Origin: Chitinophaga silvisoli
GTDB taxonomy: Bacteria > Bacteroidota > Bacteroidia > Chitinophagales > Chitinophagaceae
Length of the DNA stretch: 64,000 bases
Assembly (NCBI RefSeq): GCF_003412465.1
Contig: NZ_QTJV01000002.1
Span: forward strand, 1,054,001-1,118,000
Reading direction: 5' to 3'
Shown here: piece after piece, positions 15,666 to 24,587 of the stretch
How positions within the stretch are numbered: position 1 is the first letter of the stretch
How the letters are laid out: the number at the start of each line of letters is the position of its first letter
Notes under the pieces: model-generated
Told to the model about the DNA's origin: nothing
Database searches by the model: none
What the model saw: the letters and a program-made list of their open reading frames with translations, nothing else
Position numbers and translations under genes: made by a program

Positions 15666-16370
15666 ATGTTGACAGACTTGGACATGGGCCAGAACTACTC
15701 CCTCAACGCCTTACAGAAGGAAAATGAACTATTGAAGACACGGATCAAGTGGCTCGAGACCTTATTGGACCATGTTCCCGCTATGTTATACACACATCAG
15801 AATAATATTAAGACTGTCAACTGGTGTAATCGTTATATGGAAGAGGTGACGGGGTATACGCAGGCGGAGATGAGTAATATGGGGCTTGATTTTTTTAAAG
15901 CGGTCATGCACCCGGAGGACTTTGATCTGGCAATAATCGCCCAGCAATCATTTCAGGAAAACAAAAGTGTATTTGGCGGTGTGTTACGATTTCGTAAACG
16001 GGATACGGAGCAATGGTGCTGGCTGGTAGGATTGGCAATGCCATTTACAAGAGATGAGCAGGGCAAAGTGAAAGATGTGATCTGTGCGTTCCTGGACCTG
16101 ACTATGGCCATGGATACTAATGATCAGCTGGCCGAGGCAATGAGAGAAGTTTTGCGCAAGCATAACGACGATGTGCTGGCGAAGCTCACAGCAAGAGAAA
16201 AAGAAATCCTCAAACTGGCCGTCAATGGCCTGAATAATAAAGAAATAGCTGATACCCTCAATCTAAGCCGACATACGGTTGAAACCCATCGGAAAAACAT
16301 CCGTTTAAAACTGAAAGTTAGGAATACTACTGAATTAGTGGCCCTGGCGAGAAAAGTTGGGTATCAATAA
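15666..16370 (+). CDS. PAS domain / LuxR-type helix-turn-helix regulator
   Basis: A 234-residue cytoplasmic transcription factor. A short coiled-coil N-terminus (about 8-30) leads into a PAS fold at about 30-150 (MLYTHQNNIKTVNWCNRYME, VTGYTQAEMSNMG, HPEDFDLAI, WCWLVGLAMPF), then a LuxR/FixJ HTH at about 170-230 with LTAREKEILKLAVNGLNNKE and SRHTVETHRKNIRLKL. There is no receiver or kinase domain, so it probably binds its signal directly through PAS. The ligand is unknown. Palindromes lie both upstream (15616) and downstream (16415). Confidence 0.9.
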   Translation: MLTDLDMGQNYSLNALQKENELLKTRIKWLETLLDHVPAMLYTHQNNIKTVNWCNRYMEEVTGYTQAEMSNMGLDFFKAVMHPEDFDLAIIAQQSFQENKSVFGGVLRFRKRDTEQWCWLVGLAMPFTRDEQGKVKDVICAFLDLTMAMDTNDQLAEAMREVLRKHNDDVLAKLTAREKEILKLAVNGLNNKEIADTLNLSRHTVETHRKNIRLKLKVRNTTELVALARKVGYQ

Positions 16371-16414
16371 TTTAAGTAAAATTCCTGCAATTTGCCTGCA
16401 CTCCTTTTGCAAAA

Positions 16415-16436
16415 AAATACCCAAGCTTGGGTATTT
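16415..16436. repeat. 22-bp perfect palindrome downstream of the PAS-LuxR gene
   Basis: A loop-free palindrome centred on AAGCTT at 16425/16426, with CCCAAGCTTGGG at its core and AAAT/ATTT flanks. With no loop and no T-run it fits a dimeric protein site better than a terminator. Confidence 0.6.
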
Positions 16437-16551
16437 GCATAACAATCAATTCCCTTTAATTTAGTAGCCTATTAACCGAAGGAGAGTTTGAAACGTTAGG
16501 AAAGACATTTTTTTAAAAAGGAAAAAGATAGTTAGTAATACCCCTATTGCT

Positions 16552-16761
16552 ATGATCACCGAGGAAAGCGCATTAAAAGTTTTGCAGCTGGACGGTTCTG
16601 CAACGGCAGAAGAGATAGTTGCCCGCTATGAGTCATTGAAAGATCAATATAAAAAGATCAAAAATGAAACTGACGATCTAAAAACACTGCTGGCATATCA
16701 GCTCAAGCAGATAGAATTAGACGATGTCTATATTTATTTCAGAAAGAAACAAAGGATTTAA
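16552..16761 (+). CDS. Small hypothetical protein, J-domain-like start
   Basis: A 69-residue soluble, helical protein (MITEESALKVLQLDGSATAE then EIVARYESLKDQYKKIK). The early pattern, ALKVLQLDGSATAEEIVARY, recalls the first helices of DnaJ-type domains, but no HPD motif is present, so co-chaperone activity is not supported. The gene stands alone between two regions rich in palindromes, with an AAGGAAAAAGATAG stretch about 35 bp before the start. I do not recognise a specific family. Confidence 0.6.
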   Translation: MITEESALKVLQLDGSATAEEIVARYESLKDQYKKIKNETDDLKTLLAYQLKQIELDDVYIYFRKKQRI

Positions 16762-16911
16762 CCTGAAGCTATTACCCTTTCATTCGTTGTAATTTAGCTC
16801 AGCTTTCATCCATTGTTTGTCGCTGTTTTTTTGACGTGACACACAATCAAAATAACCCAGGGTCTGTCTTTCTAATCTTTCAACCCGTATTATTTCCCAA
16901 ATTAATAGTAT

Positions 16912-16946
16912 CGCGCACACTGATGCCTTAGGCATCGGTATGCGCG
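16912..16946. repeat. Nested inverted repeat upstream of the SPFH gene
   Basis: Outer arms CGCGCA/TGCGCG (16912-16917, 16941-16946) and inner arms GATGCC/GGCATC (16922-16927, 16931-16936) are separated by symmetrical 4-nt mismatches. It is 67 bp before the SPFH start codon and could be an operator or an interrupted hairpin. Confidence 0.6.
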
Positions 16947-17013
16947 TATTTATGTGCCGGTAATGACCATATTGCCGACATTTATTATATATTTACCTTT
17001 AAATCTCCTATAT

Positions 17014-17934
17014 ATGGGTACAATTGCTATCGTTTTATTAGTTCTAGCCCTGCTTGTGGTATTCTCGAGTTTTGTGACCATACAGCAAGGTACTATTGGG
17101 GTAACCACGATTTTTGGAAAGTATAACCGTATTTTGTTCCCCGGGCTTAACTTCAAAGTTCCCATCGTTGAAAAAGTATTCAAACGTATTTCTATTCAGA
17201 ACCGCTCGGTAGAGCTGGAATTCCAGGCCATTACTGTTGATCAGGCCAATGTTTACTTCAAAGCGATGTTACTGTATTCCGTATGGAATCAGGAAGAAAA
17301 CACCATCAAGAATGTGGCTTTTAAGTTCCTGGATGAACGTAGTTTCATGCAGGCGCTGGTACGTACCATTGAAGGTTCTATCCGCGGATTTGTGGCTACT
17401 AAAAGACAATCTGAGGTATTGGGATTGCGTCGTGACATTACGGAGCATGTGAAGGAGCAGATCGATGTAACGCTGGAGGATTGGGGGTATCACCTGCAGG
17501 ATCTGCAAATGAATGATATCACTTTCGATGATGCAATTATGAAATCTATGGCCCAGGTAGTGGCATCCAATAACCTGAAAGCGGCTGCTGAAAATGAAGG
17601 TCAGGCTTTGCTGATTACAAAGACGAAGGCGGCAGAAGCGGAAGGTAATGCGATCAAGATTGCGGCGGAAGCGGAGCGTCAGGCTGCACAGCTGCGTGGT
17701 ATGGGTGTGGCCCTGTTCCGTGAAGAGGTGGCGAAAGGTATGAGTATGGCGGCTAAGGAGATGCAGCAGGCTAATTTGGATACCTCTGTGATTCTGTTCT
17801 CTATGTGGACGGAGGCGATTAAGCACTTCTCAGAGAATTCGAAGGGGAATGTGATCTTCCTGGACGGGTCATCTGAGGGGATGGAGCAGACGATGAAGCA
17901 GTTGATGGCGCTGAATAAACTACAGGCTAAATAA
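17014..17934 (+). CDS. SPFH/Band 7 domain-containing protein
   Basis: A 306-residue stomatin/prohibitin-like protein with one N-terminal membrane segment (about residues 3-22, TIAIVLLVLALLVVFSSFV). The Band 7 domain follows (IQQGTIGVTTIFGKYNRIL, then VPIVEKVFKRISIQNRSVEL and LFPGLNFK), then an Ala/Glu-rich helical region (about 185-250) that drives oligomerisation in the family. Such proteins organise membrane microdomains or shield proteases. The ATG at 17014 is preferred over 16954 because it begins the membrane segment directly. No NfeD partner gene is adjacent. A perfect bidirectional terminator follows. Confidence 0.88.
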   Translation: MGTIAIVLLVLALLVVFSSFVTIQQGTIGVTTIFGKYNRILFPGLNFKVPIVEKVFKRISIQNRSVELEFQAITVDQANVYFKAMLLYSVWNQEENTIKNVAFKFLDERSFMQALVRTIEGSIRGFVATKRQSEVLGLRRDITEHVKEQIDVTLEDWGYHLQDLQMNDITFDDAIMKSMAQVVASNNLKAAAENEGQALLITKTKAAEAEGNAIKIAAEAERQAAQLRGMGVALFREEVAKGMSMAAKEMQQANLDTSVILFSMWTEAIKHFSENSKGNVIFLDGSSEGMEQTMKQLMALNKLQAK

Positions 17935-17944
17935 AGATAAAAGT

Positions 17945-17983
17945 AAAAAAGTCCGGCCCTCATATGAGGGCCGGACTTTTTTT
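17945..17983. terminator. Bidirectional terminator between SPFH gene and tadA
   Basis: A perfect palindrome with core GGCCCTCATATGAGGGCC, flanked by A6 on the left and T7 on the right, between two convergent genes. Confidence 0.95.
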
Positions 17984-18001
17984 GTGGGTGCCTTTTTAAT
18001 G

Positions 18002-18439
18002 CTATCTTCTTTGCGCAAAGAATGTTTTTACTAATTGCAAACTTTCCGCTTCTCCAGGCCCCTGTTCCACCCTGGTTTTGGGATGAAAAGGATTCGCCTC
18101 CCCGGTAGACCTTCTATAACTGTTCTTCTCATCTTTAGCCGCATATACTATACGGCCAATCTTACTCCAATACAGCGCCCCCGCGCACATCAGGCAGGGT
18201 TCCAGCGTTACATACAGTGTTGCTTCCATCAGGTATTTACTACCCAGAAAATTAAACGCTGCTGTCAGTGCCAGCATTTCTGCATGGGCTGTACAGTCAT
18301 TCAGCTTCTCCACCTGGTTACTGCCCCGACCAATGATCTTATCGTTGAGCACTACAATCGCCCCCACAGGTACTTCTCCTTCATCAAAGGCTTTCCGGGC
18401 TTCGCGCATGGCCTGCTGCATATAGAATTCATCCGTCAT
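18002..18439 (-). CDS. tadA: tRNA-specific adenosine deaminase-like nucleoside deaminase
   Basis: A 145-residue cytidine-deaminase-fold enzyme. The zinc site is complete: H52-A-E54 (HAEM) and P81-C82-L-M-C85. The pattern (MQQAMREARKAFDEGEVPVG near the N-terminus and the HAEM/PCLMC pair) best fits TadA, which makes inosine at tRNA wobble position 34. Related guanine or cytosine deaminases share these motifs, so the substrate is likely but not certain. Its start overlaps the ligA stop by four bases (ATGA), so translation is coupled downstream of ligA. Confidence 0.85.
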   Translation of the reverse strand: MTDEFYMQQAMREARKAFDEGEVPVGAIVVLNDKIIGRGSNQVEKLNDCTAHAEMLALTAAFNFLGSKYLMEATLYVTLEPCLMCAGALYWSKIGRIVYAAKDEKNSYRRSTGEANPFHPKTRVEQGPGEAESLQLVKTFFAQRR

Positions 18440-20553
18440 CCCTGCTGCTGGTTTATCAGGTTTAAGAATTCATCCTCACTCAGGATGCGTATGGTATTGA
18501 TCTTTTTCGCTTTTTCCAGTTTACTGCCGGCATCTTCACCTACTACCAGGTAATTCAGTTTGCTGGACACCCCGCTCAGGATCTTACCTCCCTGCTGCTC
18601 TACCATTTCTTCTGCATCGCTACGTTTCAGTTTATTGAGCGTACCGGTAAAGAGGAATGTTTGTCCATCGAAAGTACCACCCACAGGATGATCAGAACGG
18701 GAGCTCTTCAGGTTCAGTCCTAATTCTTCCAGGTGTTTCAGCATATCGAGGTTCTCAGGTGTAGCGAAGAACTGTTTGATGCTACCAGCTACTTTCGGTC
18801 CGATATCTTCCAGGGCGAGTAATTGTTCTTCCGTCCAGTCTTTGAAATCCGGCAGATAGCTGATGGCATTGGCCAGGGTCTTGGCGGTGGTTTCACCTAC
18901 ATATCGGATTCCCAGACCAAAGATCAGGCGGTGCAGCGGCTGGGTTTTGGAAGCTTCGATGGCCGTTTGCAGGTTAGTGAGGGACTTCTTTCCAAAACCT
19001 TCCAATTGTTCCAGTTTGCTAAAATCCATGGTATAAATACCCGGAATATCCTTCATCAGTTCCAGGCCATAGAACTTACGGACATTACTTTCGCCTAAGC
19101 TCTTGATGTCCATGGCATCTTTGCTTACAAAGTGGATCATTCTTTCTACCACCTGGGCTTCGCAGTTAATATTGATACAGCGCCATACGCTTTCACCTTC
19201 AGGTTTGAAAAGCGGCTCCTTACACACAGGGCATTCCTTAGGGAATACGATCTCCCTTTCAGAACCATCCCTGAGGTCGGCAACTGACTTCACTATATAT
19301 GGGATTACGTCACCGGCTCTTTCGACCAGTACGGTATCGCCAAGTTTCAAATCCTTTTCACGGATTACATCTTCATTAAATAAGGAAATGGAACCAACTG
19401 TAACTCCACCGATAGGTACGGGATCAATTTTGGCTACCGGAGTAATAGAACCTGTACGACCGACCTGGAATTCCACATCCCTGAGTTTGCTGGTAGCCTG
19501 GCGGGCTTTGAACTTATAAGCCATGGCCCAGCGGGGGTGGTGGGTGGTCATACCCAGTTTATCCTGCAATTCGTAATCATTTACTTTTATTACCATTCCA
19601 TCTATTTCATATGGAAGGTTATCCCTTTCATTTTCGAAAGTCAGGACATAATCGATCACTGCCTGGATGCCTTTTACCACCTTCTTTTCTTTAGCAGGAG
19701 AGCGGAAGCCCAGCTGGGTAAGCATATCCAGGGTATTGCTGTGGGTTTGGATTTCTTTCGGTTCTGTCTGCCCGTCTTCCATAGTGTGGTAACTCATATG
19801 GTAGAGGAAGGCTTCCAGGCCGCGTTTTGCCACTTCCTTCGGGTCCACCATACGGAGGGAGCCGGAGGCGGCATTGCGGGGATTGGCCAGTGGCGGCAGG
19901 TTTTCGGCAGCGCGCTGGTCATTGAAGGCTTTGAAAGTACTTTTATTGATCAGCACTTCTCCGCGGATTTCGATGGTATGTATCCCAAACTTTGAAAAGT
20001 TCGCCGTAAGGGGAATAGAGCGGATCTGGCGGATATTGGTCGTGATATCATCACCCGCCACGCCATCACCACGGGTAGCACCCCGGGTCAGGCGGTCGTT
20101 TTCATATATTAGGGATATACTGGCACCGTCAAATTTTGGCTCAATACAGTACTCAATATCGGTGAGGCCGCTTATTTCCCGGGCTTTACGATCCCAGTCC
20201 AGCAGGTCATCGGCATTGTAGGAGTTCTCCAGACTCAGCATGGGCACCAGGTGCTGTACAGTAGGAAATGCCTTATTCAGGCCCAAAGCAACGCGCTGGG
20301 TAGGAGAGTCCGGGCTGATGAGGTCCGGGTGGGCGGTTTCCAGTTGTTTCAACCAGGCGAAGAGCTGGTCATATTCGTAATCGCTCAACACAGGATCACT
20401 CTGTACATAATAGCGCCAGTCATTGTAGAGTATGACACGGCGTAGGTTTTCCAGCGTTTCATCAATGGATGAGGGGCTTTCTTTTTTTTGCAATTCAGCT
20501 AACAGTTGCTTCGCTAATTGCGCTAAAGTGATTTCTATTTCTTTCGTATACAT
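18436..20553 (-). CDS. ligA: NAD-dependent DNA ligase
   Basis: A 705-residue replicative ligase that seals nicks using NAD. In order: the Ia and nucleotidyltransferase domain with adenylated lysine K140 in EPKFDGAS, an OB fold (GRTGSITPVAKIDPVPIGGV), a four-cysteine zinc finger (CPVCKEPLF ... CININCEAQ), helix-hairpin-helix repeats (about 490-610), and a C-terminal BRCT domain (DGQTFLFTGTLNKLKRSDAE). Slightly longer than the typical 670 residues because of an N-terminal extension (about 25 residues). The motif is KFDG where KxDG is expected, so it is intact. It is followed by tadA in one unit. Confidence 0.97.
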   Translation of the reverse strand: MYTKEIEITLAQLAKQLLAELQKKESPSSIDETLENLRRVILYNDWRYYVQSDPVLSDYEYDQLFAWLKQLETAHPDLISPDSPTQRVALGLNKAFPTVQHLVPMLSLENSYNADDLLDWDRKAREISGLTDIEYCIEPKFDGASISLIYENDRLTRGATRGDGVAGDDITTNIRQIRSIPLTANFSKFGIHTIEIRGEVLINKSTFKAFNDQRAAENLPPLANPRNAASGSLRMVDPKEVAKRGLEAFLYHMSYHTMEDGQTEPKEIQTHSNTLDMLTQLGFRSPAKEKKVVKGIQAVIDYVLTFENERDNLPYEIDGMVIKVNDYELQDKLGMTTHHPRWAMAYKFKARQATSKLRDVEFQVGRTGSITPVAKIDPVPIGGVTVGSISLFNEDVIREKDLKLGDTVLVERAGDVIPYIVKSVADLRDGSEREIVFPKECPVCKEPLFKPEGESVWRCININCEAQVVERMIHFVSKDAMDIKSLGESNVRKFYGLELMKDIPGIYTMDFSKLEQLEGFGKKSLTNLQTAIEASKTQPLHRLIFGLGIRYVGETTAKTLANAISYLPDFKDWTEEQLLALEDIGPKVAGSIKQFFATPENLDMLKHLEELGLNLKSSRSDHPVGGTFDGQTFLFTGTLNKLKRSDAEEMVEQQGGKILSGVSSKLNYLVVGEDAGSKLEKAKKINTIRILSEDEFLNLINQQQG

Positions 20554-20862
20554 ATATTTTTACTATCGGCGTGTAAATTTAAAATACTTTCTGAACTATT
20601 TCTAAAATAGCCATTTCCCTTGTCTGTATTGGCTTTTGATGTGTTTGGGCCCCCTGTGGACCTATTAATTTTAAGAAAAAGATGACCAAAAAGTTTTTTA
20701 TTAACAAAAAATTAATTAAGATTGTGTAACGAAACGAAAGCAACTGAAAGACGGATACAAAAATTACAGATTGATAAGGAACAAGTGAAAGGTTGAATGT
20801 TTTTTCCTATGCGCTCCTTAAAGAAATCTATCAACGAAGTGAAAAACGACCAAAATTAGTTT

Positions 20863-21023
20863 AAAGCCATTTATAAATTTCACGTAAGCCTTTATAAATT
20901 CCAAGAGTTTGTCTTTGTAAATTCCACAAGGCCTTTATAAATTCCGGCCTTTATGAATTCCACGAAAGCTATTAAAAGCTATTAATGTAGATTCCACGTA
21001 CAATATTGAATAATTCCACGTCA
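20863..21023. repeat. Degenerate direct-repeat cluster, unit about GCCTTTATAAATTCCACG
   Basis: About seven imperfect copies begin near 20864, 20887, 20911, 20931, 20947, 20978 and 21002. The most regular are AGCCTTTATAAATTCCAAG, GCCTTTATAAATTCCG and GCCTTTATGAATTCCACG. Spacing varies from 16 to about 31 bp, with no fixed spacer, so it is not a CRISPR array. Confidence 0.7.
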
Positions 21024-21066
21024 ATGAAATCTGGCAAGTGTGTTTTGCTGATTTTGTGTGATACTT

Positions 21067-21101
21067 CCCCTGCATAAAAGGTTTTATGCAGGGGAATTTT
21101 T
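21067..21101 (+). terminator. Rightward terminator-like hairpin with no upstream gene
   Basis: CCCCTGCATAAAA pairs with TTTTATGCAGGGG (21067-21094), followed by AATTTTTTT on the + strand. On the minus strand there is no T-run. No + strand gene lies between it and the divergent ligA start, so it may end a non-coding transcript. Confidence 0.6.
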
Positions 21102-21117
21102 TTAAGAGGCATTTGAA

Positions 21118-21142
21118 CTGCATTTGCCTTTGGCAAATGCAG
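21118..21142 (-). terminator. Hairpin directly after the icmF stop
   Basis: A perfect 11-bp inverted repeat (21118-21128 with 21132-21142) with a 3-nt loop, 4 bp beyond the icmF stop. The T-run on the minus strand is weak (TTCAAAT), so it is a probable 3'-end hairpin rather than a classic terminator. Confidence 0.5.
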
Positions 21143-21146
21143 CCAA

Positions 21147-24100
21147 TTACATATTTCTTCTATACTGCCCGCCCACTTCATACAGCGCATGCGTAATCTG
21201 CCCAAGGGAACAAGTCTTCACGGTTTCCATCAGCTCCACAAAAATATTCCCATTATTCGTCACTACTTCCTGTAAGCGCCTCAATGCCTGCTCACTTTCA
21301 GTAGCATGTCGCTTATGAAAAGCTTCCAGGGCATGAATCTGAAAATCTTTTTCCTCCTTCGTACTCCTGATCACCTCCGAAGGTATAATCGTAGGCGAAC
21401 CTTTTGCATTTAAAAATGTATTCACTCCAATGATGGGATAAGCCCCACTATGCTTCAGGGATTCGTAATGCAAGCTCTCCTCCTGGATCTTATTTCGCTG
21501 ATACATCCGCTCCATTGCACCCAGCACGCCGCCTCTCTCCGTGATCCTGTTAAACTCCGCCATCACCGCTTCCTCCACCAGATCCGTCAATTCTTCAATA
21601 AAGAAAGATCCCTGGATCGGGTTCTCATTTTTAGCAGTACCCAGTTCCCTGTTGATGATCAGTTGTATCGCCATTGCTCTCCGCACACTCTCTTCTGTTG
21701 GTGTGGTGATCGCCTCATCGTATGCATTTGTATGCAGTGAATTGCAGTTGTCATAAATCGCATACAATGCCTGCAGCGTAGTCCGGATGTCGTTGAAATC
21801 GATCTCTTGTGCATGCAGACTTCTGCCAGATGTCTGGATATGATATTTCAGTTTTTGTGAACGGTCATTTCCCTTGTATTTATACTTAATTGCTTTGGCC
21901 CAGATGCGCCTTGCCACACGGCCTATCACCGCATATTCCGGGTCCATTCCATTACTGAAGAAAAACGAAAGGTTCGGTGCAAAATCATCAATCTTCATTC
22001 CCCTGCTCAGGTAATATTCCACATAGGTAAATCCATTCGCCAATGTAAATGCAAGCTGCGTGATCGGGTTCGCACCTGCTTCTGCAATGTGATAACCGGA
22101 TATACTCACTGCATAAAAATTCCGCACTTTTTCCTGTATAAAATACTGCTGTACATCACCCATCAGTTTCAATGCAAACTCAGTAGAGAAGATACAGGTA
22201 TTCTGCGCCTGGTCTTCCTTCAGGATGTCTGCCTGCACTGTACCTCTTACACTGCTCAGGGCTTTTGCTTTTATCTGGTTATAAATCTCTGCGGGCAATA
22301 TTTTATCGCCTGAAATACCCAGGAGTTTTAATCCAAGACCATTGTTTCCTTCAGGTAATTCTCCTGCATATACAGGCCCGTTTTTAAGGTCTGCAGGAAT
22401 ACCATTTTTGGCGATGTATTTTTCGCATTCCTGATCAATGGCAGCATTCATAAAAAACGCCAGCAGGATAGGAGCAGGCCCGTTGATGGTCATGGATACA
22501 GAAGTCATGGGATCGCACAGATCAAAGCCGCTATACAGTTTCTTTGCATCATCCACCGTTGCAATGCTTACCCCTGAATTGCCCACCTTACCATAAATAT
22601 CGGGTCGGAAACCCGGATCTTCCCCGTACAGTGTAACGCTGTCAAATGCAGTGCTGAGCCGCCTTGCGGGCTGGCCGGCAGATACATAGTGAAATCTCTT
22701 GTTTGTACGTTCCGGCCCGCCTTCACCGGCGAACATACGGGTAGGATCTTCGCCTTCTCTCTTCATAGGAAACACTCCTGCTGCGTATGGAAATGATCCC
22801 GGTATGTTTTCAGTGAGCAGCCAGCGCAGCTGATCGCCCCAATCCTTATAGGCAGGCAGACTGATTCTGGGAATGCGCAGGCCGGAAAGACTTTCTGTAT
22901 AAAGCGGCAGGTTGATGGTCTTATCCCTGACTGTAAATGAATATTGGTCTTGCCGGTATTGGTGTTGTATGGCTGGCCATTCCTCCAGCAACTGATTACA
23001 ATCAGGATGCAGTTCTTTCTTCAGCTGATCAGCGATGTGTTGTAATTGCTGCTGAACCTGAGCTTCCTTTACTAATCCGATACTACCATCCAGCTGATAT
23101 AGTTTGGAGGCAAGTGCGCATTGCTCCTTTACCCAGCTGCTATACTCTTCCAGCGATGTTACAATTTCAGAAAGATAACGTACGCGTGCAGGAGGGATGA
23201 TCTGTGTGCGTGTAGTAGGATGATGTCCGTCATCTTTTGCAGCAGGGAGCTTCAATGCCTTCAGCAGTTTCTGAAACAACTGATTGATGCCCGCATCATT
23301 GAATTGCGAAGCGATAGTGCCTACGATGGGCAGGTCACTATCTGCTGCATCCCACAGCTTATGGGTTCTCTTGTATTGTCGCTTTACATCCTGCAATGCA
23401 TCGAGGGCACCTGCTTTATCGAATTTATTGATTGCAATCACATCCGAATAGTCAAGCATATTTATCTTTTCGAGCTGACTGGCAGCGCCATATTCAGGAG
23501 TCATGACATACAGTGATACATCGCAGTGATCGATGATCGCAGTATCACTCTGTCCGATACCGGAAGTTTCGAGGATGATCAGGTCAAAAGCTGCCAGTCT
23601 GCAGATATCGATGGCTTCCTGTATATGAGCGCTGATGGCCTTATCACTATCGCGTGTAGCCAGCGAGCGCATATATGCCCTGGGATGGTGGATGGCATTC
23701 ATCCTGATCCTGTCTCCCAGCAGTGCGCCGCCGGTTTTCTTTTTAGAAGGATCGACGGAAATTACGGCGATAGTTTTATCTGTAAAAGAATGGAGGAAAC
23801 GGCGTACCAGTTCATCGGTCACGCTGCTCTTGCCGGCACCACCTGTACCTGTGATACCCAGTACCATACTGCCCTGGGCCGGATGGGGCAGGGAGAGTTG
23901 GTTACTTTCGGCAGCTGTAATGGCGGCGGCGATGAGGTGTGCATTCTTTGCGGGCAATTGAGCGAGTTTCCCGTTCAAATGCTGTACGGTAGAGAAGTTG
24001 CATTGCCTGATCACATCGGCAATCATGCCTTCCAGCCCCATTTGACGGCCATCGTCAGGCGAGTAGAGGCGGGTGATACCGTAGGCATGTAGTTCCTCAA

Positions 24101-24416
24101 TTTCTGCAGGCAGGATGGTGCCACCGCCGCCACCGAATATCCTGATATGCCCGCATCCTTTTTCGTGCAGCAGGTCATAGATGTATTTGAAGAATTCAAC
24201 ATGTCCACCCTGGTAGGAGGTAATGGCGATGCCCTGGGCATCTTCCTGGATAGCACAGTCCACAATTTCTGCTGCGGAGCGGTTGTGGCCCAGGTGAATC
24301 ACTTCTGCCCCCTGGGATTGCATGATTCTGCGCATGATATTGATTGCGGCATCATGGCCGTCAAAGAGCGCTGCTGCGGTAACGATACGAATTTTGTGAG
24401 CTGGAGTATCAGTCAT
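21147..24416 (-). CDS. icmF: Fused isobutyryl-CoA mutase (B12 domain - GTPase chaperone - mutase)
   Basis: A 1089-residue fusion catalysing the B12-dependent interconversion of isobutyryl-CoA and butyryl-CoA (some members prefer pivalyl-CoA). The N-terminal cobalamin-binding domain (about 8-140) has FDGHDAA with lower-ligand H21, SYQGGH and GGGGGT. A MeaB/ArgK-type GTPase domain (about 160-420) has Walker [10 protein letters not shown] near 190-198, [20 protein letters not shown] and NKFD. The C-terminal mutase barrel (about 530-1070) has [18 protein letters not shown] and [14 protein letters not shown]. This domain order is diagnostic for IcmF rather than methylmalonyl-CoA mutase. It is monocistronic here and runs opposite to the GH125 gene. 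Confidence 0.95.
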   Translation of the reverse strand: MTDTPAHKIRIVTAAALFDGHDAAINIMRRIMQSQGAEVIHLGHNRSAAEIVDCAIQEDAQGIAITSYQGGHVEFFKYIYDLLHEKGCGHIRIFGGGGGTILPAEIEELHAYGITRLYSPDDGRQMGLEGMIADVIRQCNFSTVQHLNGKLAQLPAKNAHLIAAAITAAESNQLSLPHPAQGSMVLGITGTGGAGKSSVTDELVRRFLHSFTDKTIAVISVDPSKKKTGGALLGDRIRMNAIHHPRAYMRSLATRDSDKAISAHIQEAIDICRLAAFDLIILETSGIGQSDTAIIDHCDVSLYVMTPEYGAASQLEKINMLDYSDVIAINKFDKAGALDALQDVKRQYKRTHKLWDAADSDLPIVGTIASQFNDAGINQLFQKLLKALKLPAAKDDGHHPTTRTQIIPPARVRYLSEIVTSLEEYSSWVKEQCALASKLYQLDGSIGLVKEAQVQQQLQHIADQLKKELHPDCNQLLEEWPAIQHQYRQDQYSFTVRDKTINLPLYTESLSGLRIPRISLPAYKDWGDQLRWLLTENIPGSFPYAAGVFPMKREGEDPTRMFAGEGGPERTNKRFHYVSAGQPARRLSTAFDSVTLYGEDPGFRPDIYGKVGNSGVSIATVDDAKKLYSGFDLCDPMTSVSMTINGPAPILLAFFMNAAIDQECEKYIAKNGIPADLKNGPVYAGELPEGNNGLGLKLLGISGDKILPAEIYNQIKAKALSSVRGTVQADILKEDQAQNTCIFSTEFALKLMGDVQQYFIQEKVRNFYAVSISGYHIAEAGANPITQLAFTLANGFTYVEYYLSRGMKIDDFAPNLSFFFSNGMDPEYAVIGRVARRIWAKAIKYKYKGNDRSQKLKYHIQTSGRSLHAQEIDFNDIRTTLQALYAIYDNCNSLHTNAYDEAITTPTEESVRRAMAIQLIINRELGTAKNENPIQGSFFIEELTDLVEEAVMAEFNRITERGGVLGAMERMYQRNKIQEESLHYESLKHSGAYPIIGVNTFLNAKGSPTIIPSEVIRSTKEEKDFQIHALEAFHKRHATESEQALRRLQEVVTNNGNIFVELMETVKTCSLGQITHALYEVGGQYRRNM

Positions 24417-24587
24417 TTGCTTTGGTGTTTGACAAGCACTTTGGCATTGTGGAATTAAGCTATGTAATTTACAAATTACAGATTACTTAATATTCCCGTA
24501 TTTTTTTATTTTACACCCATTATTCACGTTTATTGACTTGCATTTCCACAAAAAAGCGCAAATCGTAATTGAAAACTTATAACAGAA

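Larger units (their letters stand above)
20554..21146. other. 593-bp gene-free region between ligA and icmF
   Basis: AT-rich sequence between the ligA start and the icmF stop with no credible gene on either strand. It contains degenerate direct repeats (20863-21023), a strong rightward terminator-like hairpin (21067-21101), and a perfect hairpin just beyond the icmF stop (21118-21142). The ligA promoter must lie in the left part, but I see no clear consensus. Confidence 0.7.

Noticed and set aside
20863..21023. CRISPR array
   Set aside because: Repeat copies are degenerate, spacing is irregular at about 16-31 bp, no spacers of constant length exist and no cas gene is in the window.
21147..24416. 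Methylmalonyl-CoA mutase large subunit
   Set aside because: The B12 domain is at the N-terminus and a MeaB-type GTPase is fused in the middle, which defines IcmF.
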